From Lindgomyces ingoldianus (taxonomy: Eukaryota; Ascomycota; Dothideomycetes; Pleosporales; Lindgomycetaceae): a stretch of DNA of 64,000 nucleotides. The DNA lies in contig NW_022985188.1 in the NCBI RefSeq assembly GCF_010093535.1, forward strand, positions 683,357-747,356, in the 5' to 3' direction. Position 1 is the stretch's first letter. Every line of letters starts with the position of its first letter. Below the pieces are notes generated by a model. It saw only the letters and a list, made by a program, of their open reading frames with translations, ran no database searches and was not told where the DNA came from. Positions 34,901-45,867 of this stretch are shown in pieces. The position numbers and the translations under genes were made by a program.

Positions 34901-36838
34901 ATGGCCGAAGCTGGTGCCTCTCCACACGATAAAAAGGTTTTGAAAAAGGAGAAGGTTCAAAGCTTTTCGTTCAGTGCTTTGAAAGATTTCCCTTTCTCTG
35001 GCAAACATCGCAACAAAGATGGACAGAAAGCAGACACCACAAATCAACAAAGTCAGGATGGACCTTTAACAGCACCAGCATCTCCTAAAGGACCTCCGAC
35101 GGCTCTGGCTAGATCACCCACCGCACAATCTATTCTACCTCCGGTGAATGATCGATATGAATTAAGCAGGATGGAGATGCTAGAGATGGAAAACAAGTAT
35201 ACAGCGAGAACAATAGACACTAACGAATCGAATGGGCCGCAAGGTGAAACCTCGCTCCCTCCGCCACTTAAGATCAACAGCGAAGTTGACGAAACGACGG
35301 AACCAATAGGGTTACCCGGTACTATAATTCCTCCTAGGAAAGCTCTTCAATCTACGCCTAAGCTAGGAGAATTAGCGCCACTGTCGCGGCAAACCACAGA
35401 TCCACCAACGATCCCAAATGGAAATGGTTGCCCAGTCTATCGTGAAGAGTTGGGGGATCTCCAGAATGTTCAAGACCTCCAAGAAAGAATGAAATTAGTG
35501 CTCATAGAGAATACGAGACTTAAGGAAGAGCTCAAAGACGAAAAATTGATATCTGGGAAGCACTGGAGGTGGTTCAAAGAAGAGCAGCAAGCAAATATCG
35601 ATTTGAAGAGCAGGCTTGCCGCCATGAAAGAGCAACTCAGGGAGGATGAGAGTGCGGTCAATAGAGCGGTAGCCCGCGAGAGTGAGATTGAGCATATCGT
35701 TACAGAAAAGAACATGTGTATCCAAGGCCTGAATGCGGAGCTAAAAGACCTTCGCACTTCCCGCGATTTAGAAGTCAACAACGCTGCAAACATGACGCAG
35801 CAAATTATCAGGCTTCAGGAAGACCTCCAGCAAAGCCAAAAGAATGTCCAGAATGTCACCAACGAACTCATGCAATTCAAGTCTCAGCTGAACAGTAAAG
35901 TTGATGACCGCTGGTTCGTTGAGCAGTGGACCGATTTGCATTCTAAAATCCAGAACATTTCTACCAAATTTTTCGCCGGCAAAATATCTCGACACAGTGG
36001 AGCGATGGCATCTCGTGGGAAAGGGAAATTTGATGTATGTGCACCGAGATGCTTGATGCAACTCACGCCGGACTACACGCAATACATCAGCTCGGAAAAC
36101 TACCGACCACTTCTTATCCAAGCCTTCATTTGGTGGATTCTCAATAACAAGGTTTTCGATCATGCCAGCAAGTTCTCCGAAGGACTATATTGGGCAGGCG
36201 GTATGCGTGATTCTTTGGCCAATCTAAAGGGAGAGTTACGGCCCTTAAGACGAAGAGACCGGTCAAGGGACGACGTGAGCGAGGCTAAACGCCAGGAAGC
36301 TGAAGCCCAGAACTTCCACAAGTGGCGCTCAACAACCGCGATCATGCTCATTTCCATGAAAGCAACGAAACATAGAATCGTACATTCTCACGTCAATGAT
36401 CTCATCACTGAGGTCACAAACACAGTAGCCCCTTTCATAGCCCGCAAGGAATCCGAACGCGCGAAAGCAGAGGAAGTCTTCGGCGATGAGCTACATGAGA
36501 TTATCGTCGCTGCTATTTCACTTGATGCAGAGATACAACAGCAACGTGGCTGGATCTACTGTGAGCAGTGGGCTGACTATACCCAGCAAGAAGCGCCAGT
36601 TCATGGCTTCAGATGGAAAGATATGGAGATGACCCAGGTGTATGGTCCAGCACAAGCCAAAGGCGGTGCAAATAAGTTTGCGGACCCGTGCGTGGAATTA
36701 ATTGTTCAGCCTGCGTTGTTCCGAGAAGGTAACTCAAATGGAAAAGAGTACTCGGCGGCGAAGAGAGTGTTGTGTAAGGCGAAGGTTGTTGTGTGTGAGA
36801 ATCCAATGATTCGGCCGGCGAGAGGTCCGTGGGTTTGA
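34901..36838 (+). CDS. Fungal coiled-coil protein of unknown function
   Basis: Single-exon frame of 645 residues. Residues 1-180 are basic then proline/serine-rich and look disordered, with several SP and TP sites. About 185-330 is a strong coiled coil rich in E, K, L and Q heptads. From D335 (DDRWFVEQW) to the end is a folded, mostly helical domain with many tryptophans and cysteines. No signal peptide or membrane segment is seen. I recognise the layout (disordered head, coiled coil, WF-rich helical domain) from ascomycete hypothetical proteins but can give no function. The ATG at 34901 opens a frame with good fungal codon use, and no introns are needed. Confidence 0.8.
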   Translation: MAEAGASPHDKKVLKKEKVQSFSFSALKDFPFSGKHRNKDGQKADTTNQQSQDGPLTAPASPKGPPTALARSPTAQSILPPVNDRYELSRMEMLEMENKYTARTIDTNESNGPQGETSLPPPLKINSEVDETTEPIGLPGTIIPPRKALQSTPKLGELAPLSRQTTDPPTIPNGNGCPVYREELGDLQNVQDLQERMKLVLIENTRLKEELKDEKLISGKHWRWFKEEQQANIDLKSRLAAMKEQLREDESAVNRAVARESEIEHIVTEKNMCIQGLNAELKDLRTSRDLEVNNAANMTQQIIRLQEDLQQSQKNVQNVTNELMQFKSQLNSKVDDRWFVEQWTDLHSKIQNISTKFFAGKISRHSGAMASRGKGKFDVCAPRCLMQLTPDYTQYISSENYRPLLIQAFIWWILNNKVFDHASKFSEGLYWAGGMRDSLANLKGELRPLRRRDRSRDDVSEAKRQEAEAQNFHKWRSTTAIMLISMKATKHRIVHSHVNDLITEVTNTVAPFIARKESERAKAEEVFGDELHEIIVAAISLDAEIQQQRGWIYCEQWADYTQQEAPVHGFRWKDMEMTQVYGPAQAKGGANKFADPCVELIVQPALFREGNSNGKEYSAAKRVLCKAKVVVCENPMIRPARGPWV

Positions 36839-37278
36839 AGCTGGGGGTGGTGGGGCGGCTGGTACTATCGATTGTCTCTTGTAGTTCTGTCATATACAAT
36901 ATCATCTTCAAATGCATTTGCTCTATTGCATTTGCACTGTCCCCGTAGTCTTTTATGGGTCCAATAGTGGGCCTTAATCATCATGCTAATTTTCTGAATA
37001 CTCAGTGCTTCGTAGTGCAACAAAATATATTAGGGTCGGACAAAGGGGAAATTTTTATATTATACTATCTTAACGTTTTTCCTTTTGTAACAACCCGAGA
37101 TTCTGCCTTCCCTGGTGATGTTCTATGGTACGCATTAACAAGCTGTATTCCAAGGTTGACCGCATCCTGAGCCTCCCTCCACGGACTTAACCAGAAACTC
37201 CAATACATCTCTCGTAAACTATCTCGAGCGCCTATGACACGAAATTGCCTACTTATTGGGGTTTTCATACATCAATAC
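36839..37278. other. Convergent intergenic region
   Basis: 440 bases between two convergent genes. It presumably holds both 3' ends. Nothing else seen. Confidence 0.5.
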
Positions 37279-39600
37279 TTAGTACCCGAAGAAAGGGAAT
37301 CCGACATCTGATCCTTTATTAGCTGTATTTTCAAGTCGAGGTTTATCGCTCAACTTACAAAGTAAACTCGCCGCCCACCAAGCACCTCCGAAATGCAATA
37401 CATTTGGCGGACAAAACTTATCCCCGGCTGCCTTTACGAATCCATCCCAAAATAGCCACTGGCTCGCAAAAGACAGCAAGCCGAGAAAGAACCCAGCGAA
37501 AACAATTAGCGGTTCCCACTCCTCGAACGTCCGGGTCACTCCTTTCGGATAATCTCTACGACGGCGGGATGAACCCGATCCTGACCCACTAGTCGAGGGT
37601 GGGACAATGTTGTCCGTGGACTGATAAGTCCCCGGTGTGACAGAGAGTGGAGTATAGCGACTGTCCTGGGCTCTACCCGGGCGGTGGATCTCTGACATTT
37701 CCGGAGTGTGGAGGCGGCGGTGCGAGGAGCTTGAGGGTACGGCCATTGCTTGGTCATCGTCATCATCCTCATTGACGTGCTGCGGAAGCGAACTATATTG
37801 ATTTCCACTTCCGCTTGGTGCGCGGCGTTGAACGCTGCCTGAACCGTGCACGGGTGTATGCACGTATCCTGAGCCCGAGGCAGCGCGAGGAATTGGCATA
37901 ATCTGGTCGTCAAGATCTTGTTGCGAGAGCGGAGAATACGGACTCCGGGGTAAAGGACTAGTACGGAGTACTGGCATAGGTTGCGAATCGTCACCAAATA
38001 GATCTCCTGTTCCAGGGCCACCGTAGGGCATTGGTTGATCGTACGGTGAGTCATTATATAAACGCATCGGTTGGTCCGAGTCTGCTGGCATCACTTGCCC
38101 ATCGCCGCCTCGAATTGATGGCATACGCTGCGTCTTTGACCGTGGAGCACCCGTCGGATCTGGGTTGATGTTATCAAGAGCCCATATCACCGCTCCTCGT
38201 GCCAATGGCTTAGGGAGGTTTTCTGCTTTGGGTCGCAACCAATGGAAGATGTCTCTTCGCCAACTTGCTACTTTGTGGTAGACTTGAGTATAGAAGAGTG
38301 CAACCACGAACCATACAGCCAACAGAGGAATACACACCATGACCCAGAAGAGAGCTCCGAGATACATATGTCGTGCGTCTCTCCCATGAAGTTTAGGCCG
38401 AAGGTGGTGGATGTAGTAGAAGCCTCTTTCCGTTCCGATCTGTGCGGTTCGCCCGAGGAAATAGGCACCAAGAAGTTGCATGGTAGCTTCCGTGACCGCG
38501 GATGTTACAGCCACAGACGAAAGAACTAGCTTCGCAGCCCATAAACCATCACCGCCAGGTCTAAACCTGAATATCTTAACGAGTGTATCTTTCGATAGGA
38601 GAGCTAGCACACAAGAAAGCCACGACAGCCGGGGACGACAGCAGAAGAGCAGTGCCAGCTTCCACATGGGGATGTGGTTGTACCCGTCTTTTCTCTGAAC
38701 CAGCCATGCGGCGAGGAAATTGAAGCCTAGTTCTGCCCCAGCCATGAACAAACCCATTACCACTGGGAATCCCCATGCTAGTTTGTCTGTCCATGGTGGT
38801 CTCAAGTGTTCACCTTCGAGCTCAACTCTTTTACCATTTTGTTTGAACCGGATGGTACGCCAGAATGAAATGGCCCAATACCTTACGACTGTATTGTTGG
38901 TTTCCTCTTCGTGTCGCGCAAGTAACAGTCGGATACAGCCAACGAAGATAGAGCAGAAAAGCCAGAAGAACTGTTCGATGCCGTATACCCCGAGATATTT
39001 CGACGGCGGCGTACATTTCTGCTGATCCGGTGGGACGAGGGAGGATTGAACCGTCCAGTTCCAAGGCATTATCCATTCGTGCCAATCTTTACAAGCCATG
39101 CCTCCACAGATATCAAATGGCTGCCTCCACTCACTCCCATTACAGAGTTTCCCCGTCCAGTTCGCAAGTTGAAATGGCTCGTCATCGTTCAAGCAACATC
39201 CACTCTTCTCTCCACCAAAGAGCAATTGGTTGGGAGTGGAATCACAGACAGCGGTGGCATTCAGCACCGGCCAACCATCGATGCGACAGGCAAGGTCGGA
39301 GGCACAGTTGCTGCACCAAGAGTGCTTTTGGTCAAATTGCTCGACGAACATGTTCCAGTATACGTAGCAAGGGGAGGACTGAGAGCATGGAGAGGAGATT
39401 GTGCTTGCATTTTGGCCAGCGGTGCAACCGTCGTGGAGACATTTGGGTGCATTCTGAAGGAGATCAGCATGCTGGCGATACGTTACGAGTGAGCCGCATT
39501 TTTGTGAGGCTACTTTAGAGAGCAGAAGGAGAAATGTGAGGATCTGGAAAGAGTTGAGATTGCTGAAAGACATGAGAGTCCCCATTTCGAGAAATTCCAA
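37279..39600 (-). CDS. Polytopic membrane protein with Cys-rich ectodomain
   Basis: Single exon, 773 residues. A start at Met10 (39573) would give a classical signal peptide (NSFQILTFLLLLSKVASQ); Met1 adds nine residues. Residues about 33-200 form a secreted domain with about 20 cysteines and several N-glycosylation sequons (NAS, NWT, NGS). Hydrophobic helices follow near 206-228, 277-302, 308-332, 365-392 and 415-442. About 480-690 is a long polar, serine/glycine-rich cytoplasmic loop holding six D-x-Q-x-M-P-like repeats. A final pair of membrane segments lies near 705-755. It resembles uncharacterised fungal membrane proteins; a sensor or transporter role is not demonstrable. It is convergent with the coiled-coil gene. 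Confidence 0.8.
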   Translation of the reverse strand: MEFLEMGTLMSFSNLNSFQILTFLLLLSKVASQKCGSLVTYRQHADLLQNAPKCLHDGCTAGQNASTISSPCSQSSPCYVYWNMFVEQFDQKHSWCSNCASDLACRIDGWPVLNATAVCDSTPNQLLFGGEKSGCCLNDDEPFQLANWTGKLCNGSEWRQPFDICGGMACKDWHEWIMPWNWTVQSSLVPPDQQKCTPPSKYLGVYGIEQFFWLFCSIFVGCIRLLLARHEEETNNTVVRYWAISFWRTIRFKQNGKRVELEGEHLRPPWTDKLAWGFPVVMGLFMAGAELGFNFLAAWLVQRKDGYNHIPMWKLALLFCCRPRLSWLSCVLALLSKDTLVKIFRFRPGGDGLWAAKLVLSSVAVTSAVTEATMQLLGAYFLGRTAQIGTERGFYYIHHLRPKLHGRDARHMYLGALFWVMVCIPLLAVWFVVALFYTQVYHKVASWRRDIFHWLRPKAENLPKPLARGAVIWALDNINPDPTGAPRSKTQRMPSIRGGDGQVMPADSDQPMRLYNDSPYDQPMPYGGPGTGDLFGDDSQPMPVLRTSPLPRSPYSPLSQQDLDDQIMPIPRAASGSGYVHTPVHGSGSVQRRAPSGSGNQYSSLPQHVNEDDDDDQAMAVPSSSSHRRLHTPEMSEIHRPGRAQDSRYTPLSVTPGTYQSTDNIVPPSTSGSGSGSSRRRRDYPKGVTRTFEEWEPLIVFAGFFLGLLSFASQWLFWDGFVKAAGDKFCPPNVLHFGGAWWAASLLCKLSDKPRLENTANKGSDVGFPFFGY

Positions 39601-40518
39601 GGGAGGTTAGAAATTAGACTAATCAACGCAGAATCTTGAGAGTAGGCCAACATTCGGCCTCGGAGATGTTAACCATCATGAAGGGAGCCCAAACGCGTGT
39701 CTAAATGCCAAGCATGGAGCGGGATGCCTGCAGCTGCATCACAGGCCCCCAGCGTGGACTCAGGAGCAATCACGTCAATCCTGTCCCCTGCATCACTAAG
39801 GGGCCGTTTATTGAAGGCTGCAAAGGCTGAATTAGGAGGCAGCAACATGGCGATATCGCAAGTTATGCCAAGCGAGGCTGGGGCGGAGGCACGGGAGGGA
39901 ATTTTACAAGCGCAAAGCTTTCCAATCCTCTGGAAGGAACGGCGAAGCATGTGGAGAAGATCGCTCCCGTACGTACCACTATGTTGGTATTTAATCGACT
40001 TATGGTTGAACAAGAGGCCAAATTGCTGAAATTAGAAAATGCTAGACTGAAACGCGCTTTCAAAAGTCGACAGGAGATCACCATTTTGCAATCATAAGAA
40101 ATATTTCAGGCGGTCCAAGTGTAATCGACAAGGCTAGAGTGTCCTTCTCTAAACCCCTCTTTTCTTTAGCGCCAGCCTGCTCGTCAAATTTCCCCAGATC
40201 CGGCGAGTGAATGCCGATCAGCTGTATCTCAGACCATTGCCAAGCCCATCATGCTCGACCCCAACCAACCGAGCCATATTTGCTCAGCGTTCTAGAGGAG
40301 AGACATAAGGGGGTAGGCGAGTACGTTTCGTGCTCGTCAAGCTGTGTTGAAATGAACCTTGCCGCTGCGTTTCGCCACTATGAAAACGTGTTAGGGAGGC
40401 TGAGTCGAGACCAAAGATGATTGTGAAGAGGCTCAAAACGATCGCTCCTTGGACAGAAGACAAGTTACAAGGCTGAGATTTCTCTCGACCTGAAGTAAGT
40501 AGATTCTCTAGTTACAGA
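39601..40518. other. Intergenic region with a possible transposase tail
   Basis: About 0.9 kb between divergent genes. A plus-strand frame at 39975-40098 reads into a leucine/glutamate-rich helix (FNRLMVEQEAKLLKLENARL) and ends at a stop. That resembles the helical C-terminal tail of some fungal DDE transposases, but no catalytic domain is left upstream. The rest shows nothing recognisable. Confidence 0.35.
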
Positions 40519-41430
40519 ATGATGAAAGCACACTCTTTGTACACGATATGTGCCTTTCTAGTGTTTGCAGCAGAAGAGGTCACGGCGCAGAGCCCGGCAG
40601 AGCAGATTGGGAAGTTACCAGTATGTGCGGTAAGTCAAACATTTATTAGGAAGTCCCCAATTACTGGACTAAGCTAGGTCTAATGTTTCGCAGCAATCTT
40701 GCATAACGACAGCGTTCGCACGATGTAGATGTAAGATCCTAGATTTTAGCTGTAAGTTCTCATACCATTCTTTCACGTTGGGGGTGAGGTTGTAGGAACT
40801 GACTTTGCGTTAGGTGCTTGCAACTGCAATTCCTTCATCCCCTTTTCAAATGGTTGCACGGATACCTCATGCGCCGACTCTTACCTGAAACTCGTCCTTG
40901 ACGCCCTTGATGGAACATGTAGGCCTTTCACGACGAGTGCGATTGCCCAAACTCCAACCACCTCACCCACGTCAACTAGCCCCTCTGCCGTTCTTTCAAG
41001 CCCTCTCACGAAGTCAATTCAGACCAGTCCGACCACCAGTACGGAAGCTCCAACGGGAGTTTTCGCACCAAGCGCTTCCTCGGGCATCATAGATCCAAGC
41101 TATCCCGGGCCAACAGGAGGTCCCGCAGAGACTGGAGCGGGAGGAAATCCTTCAGCAAATCCCGGAAACCCTTCGGTTCTAAGTCCGACGATAATGGGAT
41201 CAGAGACCGGGCCGGGACCTTTCCCGATACCTACTACAGCATCGTATTCTACGTACTCATATTGCTATCCAGGAAGCAATGGAACGACAGCGGGATGGAA
41301 TGCTAGCGTGAGCTGCACGGTCGGGTACAACGGGCCGCTATACACTGGGAATGAGGCCGTTAGACGAGTGGAAGGCCAGTCGTCGATCATTTCTATGGTG
41401 ATTTTTATCGTTGGGCTCTTCATTCTATAA
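40519..41430 (+). CDS. CFEM-domain, GPI-anchored secreted protein
   Basis: Exons 40519-40629, 40694-40751 and 40814-41430 (introns of 64 and 62 bp, GT-AG) give 261 residues. Residues 1-24 are a signal peptide ending VTAQ. A CFEM-type cysteine domain spans about 34-95: LPVC, SC, RCRC, the diagnostic Asp in LDFSCAC, then GC, SC and a last Cys before RPF. In CFEM proteins this Asp sits beside the haem-binding face. A long Ser/Thr/Pro/Gly-rich stalk follows, with a short conserved Tyr/Cys patch near residue 200. The C-terminal hydrophobic tail (MVIFIVGLFIL) after small residues predicts GPI anchoring. Known roles in the family are haem/iron capture, wall structure and host interaction. The gene lies within 300 bases of the AT-rich boundary. 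Confidence 0.87.
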
Positions 41431-42116
41431 TATTCTTCTGTTTGTGAGGCAAATGGTACCGCAATTCGTATAGGCATTGCGGAATGTAAAGGAAGCATCT
41501 ACGGAGTTTCAGAGTACTCTTCTTCGGCTTAGCTCGAATACCCTTCTAATGGTATCCTTATTAATGGTATCCTTATCTCAGGTGCTCAGCCGACTGTGCA
41601 GAGAAGCTCGGAGACCCTAAGAACCCTCTCCCCCTGCGACTAGAAGGGGACCCCTACTAGCACCTCTACTAACGAAGCCAGCCAATTGGGGCTTGAAAAC
41701 GCTTCCTCTGTCTAGCTGTCTAAAAGACTTTTATAAATTTTTAGATAATATAGTAATTACAAACCTTCTTTACTATACACTAGCTTAACTAAGAATTAGT
41801 ATAGCCCTACTACTGTACGTCTAAACTAGGTTAGATTTTAATAAGTAATCAAGATAGCCTTTAGCTATATTCTACTATTTTTATAAGCTATTTCTAATTA
41901 GATTTAGTAAAGTACAATAGACTCTTAATAGAGAAGTTTACATTAATACAATAATCTTGTTAGTGCGATACTAGCGCCTAGGTAAAATTAAATTCTTACT
42001 AAAAAACTAAACTTGTGCTAGTATATAATAATATTATTACAATTCACCTAAAATTGCTATACTAAATAGCCTAGTAGGCTATCTCTAAAGCTAAAAAGTA
42101 GGCTGTACACGCCTGC
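41431..42116. other. Boundary of the gene island and AT-rich DNA
   Basis: Gene-like composition persists to about 41700, then falls abruptly to RIP-type DNA. No feature recognised. Confidence 0.5.
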
Positions 42117-43548
42117 TATAAGAGGTATCAAGCAGGAAGCACGAGGCACAGAGAGGGAATACAAGATAGGGGTGTGTAGTAGAGCTACAAGAGAGAGAGT
42201 AAACCTTAGGGTCGGAGGCAGAGGTACAGAGGCCGAGGAGCCTATATACTCCGTGCCAAGCCTAGGGTACTTAGGGGTTGGATAGCTGTAACATAACTGT
42301 GACATAGCCTCCCCTCTTCTTAGAGCTTGTCCTAAGACCTAGAAAAGAATAGGTAGTGCTAAATTCTATGTACATAAGTAGTGTAACTAGCTTTATTAAA
42401 AACCTAGTAAGAAAAAAGAGTATGTAGTTAGCTACAAAGCTTGTACTAGCTATAGGTAGACCTGCGGTAGTAACTGTACAGGTTATACCTAAGCAGTACC
42501 TATCTCTAGTAACTGAACTCTAGAAAACCTTAGTAAAAAAAAACTATGTTAAAAAAAGTATAAGTACTTTAAAACACTATTACTAGTGTTGTCTGTATAT
42601 AAAAAGCTTAAGAGTAGTTGCTATTTGCTAGAAGCATTGCTATGCTAGTAGTTAGGCGCGAGCGTGAGTGACAGCTCCCTAAACTGTACGCGTGATTCCC
42701 TAGCTCTCTAACATACCATATTAGGCGGAGAGCTATCGCATGGATAGCTGGACGCTAGGCGTACTCAGCTTGTACAGCACGTGCTTAGTAAGCCTATAGA
42801 GCTAGTGCGCAACAGAGCTAGTTTGTACAGGTTATGCATAGCTATAGCCTTTATAGTAATAAGCTTAAATGTAATGCTAAAAGCTTTTCTAGCTAGAGGT
42901 TAATTATTAAAGAAGCTAAAGAAGATAAATAACAACATAAACATTATAAGTAAAATAAAATGCTAAATATGTAGACTAGTAACATAATAGGTAGACGCAG
43001 CAACCTAGCGTTGTAGCTCTATACTGTTACTACAAGGTAGCTAGACCTTATAGCAATAGTGCTAAATACATATAATTAAGAGAATTTAGTCTTAAATTTT
43101 AGCATAACTATGTAAAGGAAAGATTAAGCGCTTTATATTTTTATAAATAAAGTGTTAAGCTTATTATAAAAGTGTATATTACTATAACTATAAAAGCTCT
43201 TAGGCTAGTAAGCATTACAATAAAAGTTGTATAGTATAAAAAGTTACATAAGCTAGTAGTCTTAGTAAAAACTATAAGCCATTACTTTACTAGAATACAT
43301 AAAGGCATATATAATAGCTACTAGATAGTAATGCTATACATACAACTAGACTTAATTAGATAAAGCCTTATATACGCTAGAGACCTAACGTTTACACAAT
43401 AGCAAGCTTTAATAATAGACAGTTCTTAACATAATTACAGATTACTATTTGAGAGAGCGTATACGCATAGCGCTAGTATTAGATATTACGCAAGCGTAGC
43501 AAAGAACTATTGCTAATTAGGACTATTAGCCTACAGGAAGGGAAGTAG
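42117..43548 (-). mobile_element. LTR retroelement remnant, family L2
   Basis: 42117-42304 is an internally shortened L2 LTR in minus orientation; its right end reads as the complement of TGTCACAGTTATGTTACAGC. A polypurine tract (AAGAAGAGGGGAGG on the minus strand) lies directly beside it at 42305-42325. This marks it as a 3' LTR with the internal region to the right. The interior is degraded and has no recognisable domain. The matching 5' LTR is missing. Confidence 0.55.
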
Positions 43549-43838
43549 TGTAACAAGGTAATAACCTTATTCTAGCTAAGAAGACTGCGTGTTGCATTAG
43601 GCCTAAACACGTACTAGATTAGGTCTAACCCCTACCCTGCCCCCTGCTGTACCCCTTTTCCTATTAGTATATAGTCGCACCCTTCTTATAGCTAGCTTAG
43701 TAGTTTTCCTATATCCTTTTGTACAAGGCTAATAGGTGTTAATAGAAACCCCAGGTTTCTGAGTCCCCACGCACTCCTATATGCCTCTGAGTGGATTCAC
43801 ACCGCGTTCAGACCTATTGTCTTGCCTGCGCCGTTACA
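43549..43838 (+). mobile_element. Solo LTR, family L1
   Basis: 290 bp from TGTAACAAGG to GCCGTTACA. The right 200 bp closely matches 14496-14825 and the left end is more diverged. No target duplication is evident (AGTAG against GCTAA), so flank rearrangement is possible. Confidence 0.65.
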
Positions 43839-45251
43839 GCTAATAGGACTTCTCTTACACTAGCACTAATTTATTAGGCTGTTTTAAGCAACATATAAGA
43901 CACCTAGTTATAAAACTTTAACTCTAATAAACATAAGGCCTTTTTCTTTTTATCTTTTAGTAGGTAGACAAGTAATAAGCTAGGCCTTACATAGCTTAAA
44001 TAGGTGTTTAATAAGGAAATAAAATAAAAGACCTAACACTCCTATTAACTATTAGTCTTAGATAGCTATAAATTGCATGTTACTATAGATTTTATTAAGT
44101 ATTATAATAATAATAAGATCTTCTTAGCTATCTATCTACCTTATTTAACCTATACTCTGCAGCCTCTAGATGTCTGCATGTTTAAGCTTCTATTAACTAC
44201 CTACTTAGCTAAGCTAGCAGATTTTATATACAGGTGCTAAGAACTATTAACTATTATAAAAAAAACTTTTTTTTACATGTTTAATAAAGCCTAGCTAATA
44301 TTATTTAAATTAAATACTATTTTTAAGGCATTTAAAACATATAGTTTATCTTTATTTAATCTAGAAGTAATTTTAGTATAATTTAACATTAAAAAAAAGA
44401 CTAGCTATTCTTTAGTAATAGTACTACTTTAGTACTAAGCGCTTTTAATTAGAAGAAGATTAAAAGAATTTTACACTAAGTTATGAATAATATTTATAGT
44501 AAGCAGTTACACTAGCTTAGTTAAACTATTTATATAATTTTATATTATAATAACTTGCTCTAGCATAAAGTTAAATATTTTAAATAAGCTTTTTTTAATA
44601 AAAAGTGTTGCTACTAGTGTAAAAGCCTTTCCTACTTAAAGCCTTACCTAAGTATAATAGTAAAGTAGTTTTTTAGTTACTAAATAAAGTATGTAAAGCA
44701 TGTAATTTCTAAGCTTAAAAAAAAGCTAATAAGAAGGCTTTATAACTTAAAAAGAATAAAAAATAAAGCTTAAAAGGCAAAGAAAATAAAAAAAGCGTGT
44801 ATGCTAAAAAAGAGGAAGTGTATAAAAGTAGTAGTAAAAGAAATCTAACTCTAAAAGCAGCATGTTAAGGCAGCTTAAAAAAAAAAGTAAAGTTTACTTA
44901 AAAAGCTACTACGCAACTCTAAAAGGACATTTAATTAGCTAATAAAAGTAAAAAAAAAGTCTCTACACTAGTTACTAGCAATAAAGATAAGGAAAAAGAT
45001 TATATTAAAAATAAATTAGTTATAGAGGTTGCTGCGCCTACTCTAGCCTAAAGTTAACATAGTAGGTAGATTAACCTTTCTAAAAAGTTTCTTGTATAAT
45101 AGATTAATTAATTAGTAAGCTTTTTTATAACTCTAGAGAACTGCTTTATTTTATAAGCTTTATAAAGCTGTACAGCTTTAAAAGTTAATAGGGGTAACAT
45201 CTTAAACCCGTGCGTTACAAGGGGCCGTGCGTTAGGCGATGAAACACGGTA
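43839..45251 (+). mobile_element. DDE_1 (Fot/Tan-like) DNA transposon remnant, 3' part
   Basis: Contains the C-terminal half of a DDE transposase in the plus strand. It ends at 45251 in the terminus CACGGTA preceded by CCGTGCGTTAGGCG, shared with position 126. The 5' part is lost or replaced by the solo LTR at 43549. Confidence 0.65.
43950..44620 (+). pseudogene. Degraded DDE transposase, catalytic and tail region
   Basis: One plus-strand frame reads DSYKLHVTIDFIKYYNNN, then LPYLTYTLQPLDVCMFKLLL. This corresponds to the DGHxSH...F...C...I and PPHxTHxLQPLDVxxFxPLK blocks of fungal pogo/Fot DDE_1 transposases. The expected DGH/SH motif now shows DSY/LH, consistent with C-to-T and G-to-A changes. 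Stops are present throughout. Confidence 0.7.
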
Positions 45252-45867
45252 CTTAGCCTTCTGTGGCTTGTCCATCGGCCCGTCCTGCTTCAACGTCTCC
45301 GCGCATGTAACCTAGCCCACCATTCCCCTTAACGCCCAAACGGATAAGAATCAGCATCGACAACAAGAAGAAGATGAGAAATTCGGACGAGCGCAGTCAT
45401 AGAGAGATAAGGCGAGGAACCGATAGCAAGAGATTATCTAGAGAGTTCGGGCTCTTCAACGACTAGAGTCATTTAGGTTGCCCGCGCCGCTGACTAGTGA
45501 TACTGCTGAATAGTAAGTTAATAATGCGGACAAGTAATGCTGCTGGCCAGTAATGTTGCTGACCAGCAACGTCGCTGACCAGTAATGTCGCTGGCCAGTA
45601 ATGTCGCTGACCAGTAATACTGCTAACTAGTAGTACTGCTGACGAGGTTGCTTACGCCTATGCCTATGCTATGATTATCATGTATTCTGTAACGATGGCA
45701 TTCCACACTTTTGGAAAATTACAACGGGTTTTCGTGGAGCAATTTTGCTTGGAGAAAAGCCTTGATCGATGCGACGGTATACGATAGGTGGTTCCATGTA
45801 GCTCTTCCGGTTCGCTTGTTCTGAGCGTGACTGAAATGGAGGGGACCTAACTTATGGGTTTAAACAT
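45252..45867. other. Non-coding segment with a minisatellite
   Basis: GC content returns to gene-like values at 45252. No gene is seen, and a 16 bp minisatellite occupies 45490-45645. Confidence 0.5.
45490..45645. repeat. Minisatellite, 16 bp unit
   Basis: About eight imperfect units of GCTGACCAGTAATGTC, with variants GGCC/GACC and TACT/TGTC. The central five units (45541-45620) are the most regular. Confidence 0.85.

Noticed and set aside
38030..39518. Frames of 148-172 codons overlapping the membrane protein
   Set aside because: They are shadows of the 773-residue gene, which has signal peptide, cysteine pattern and membrane helices.
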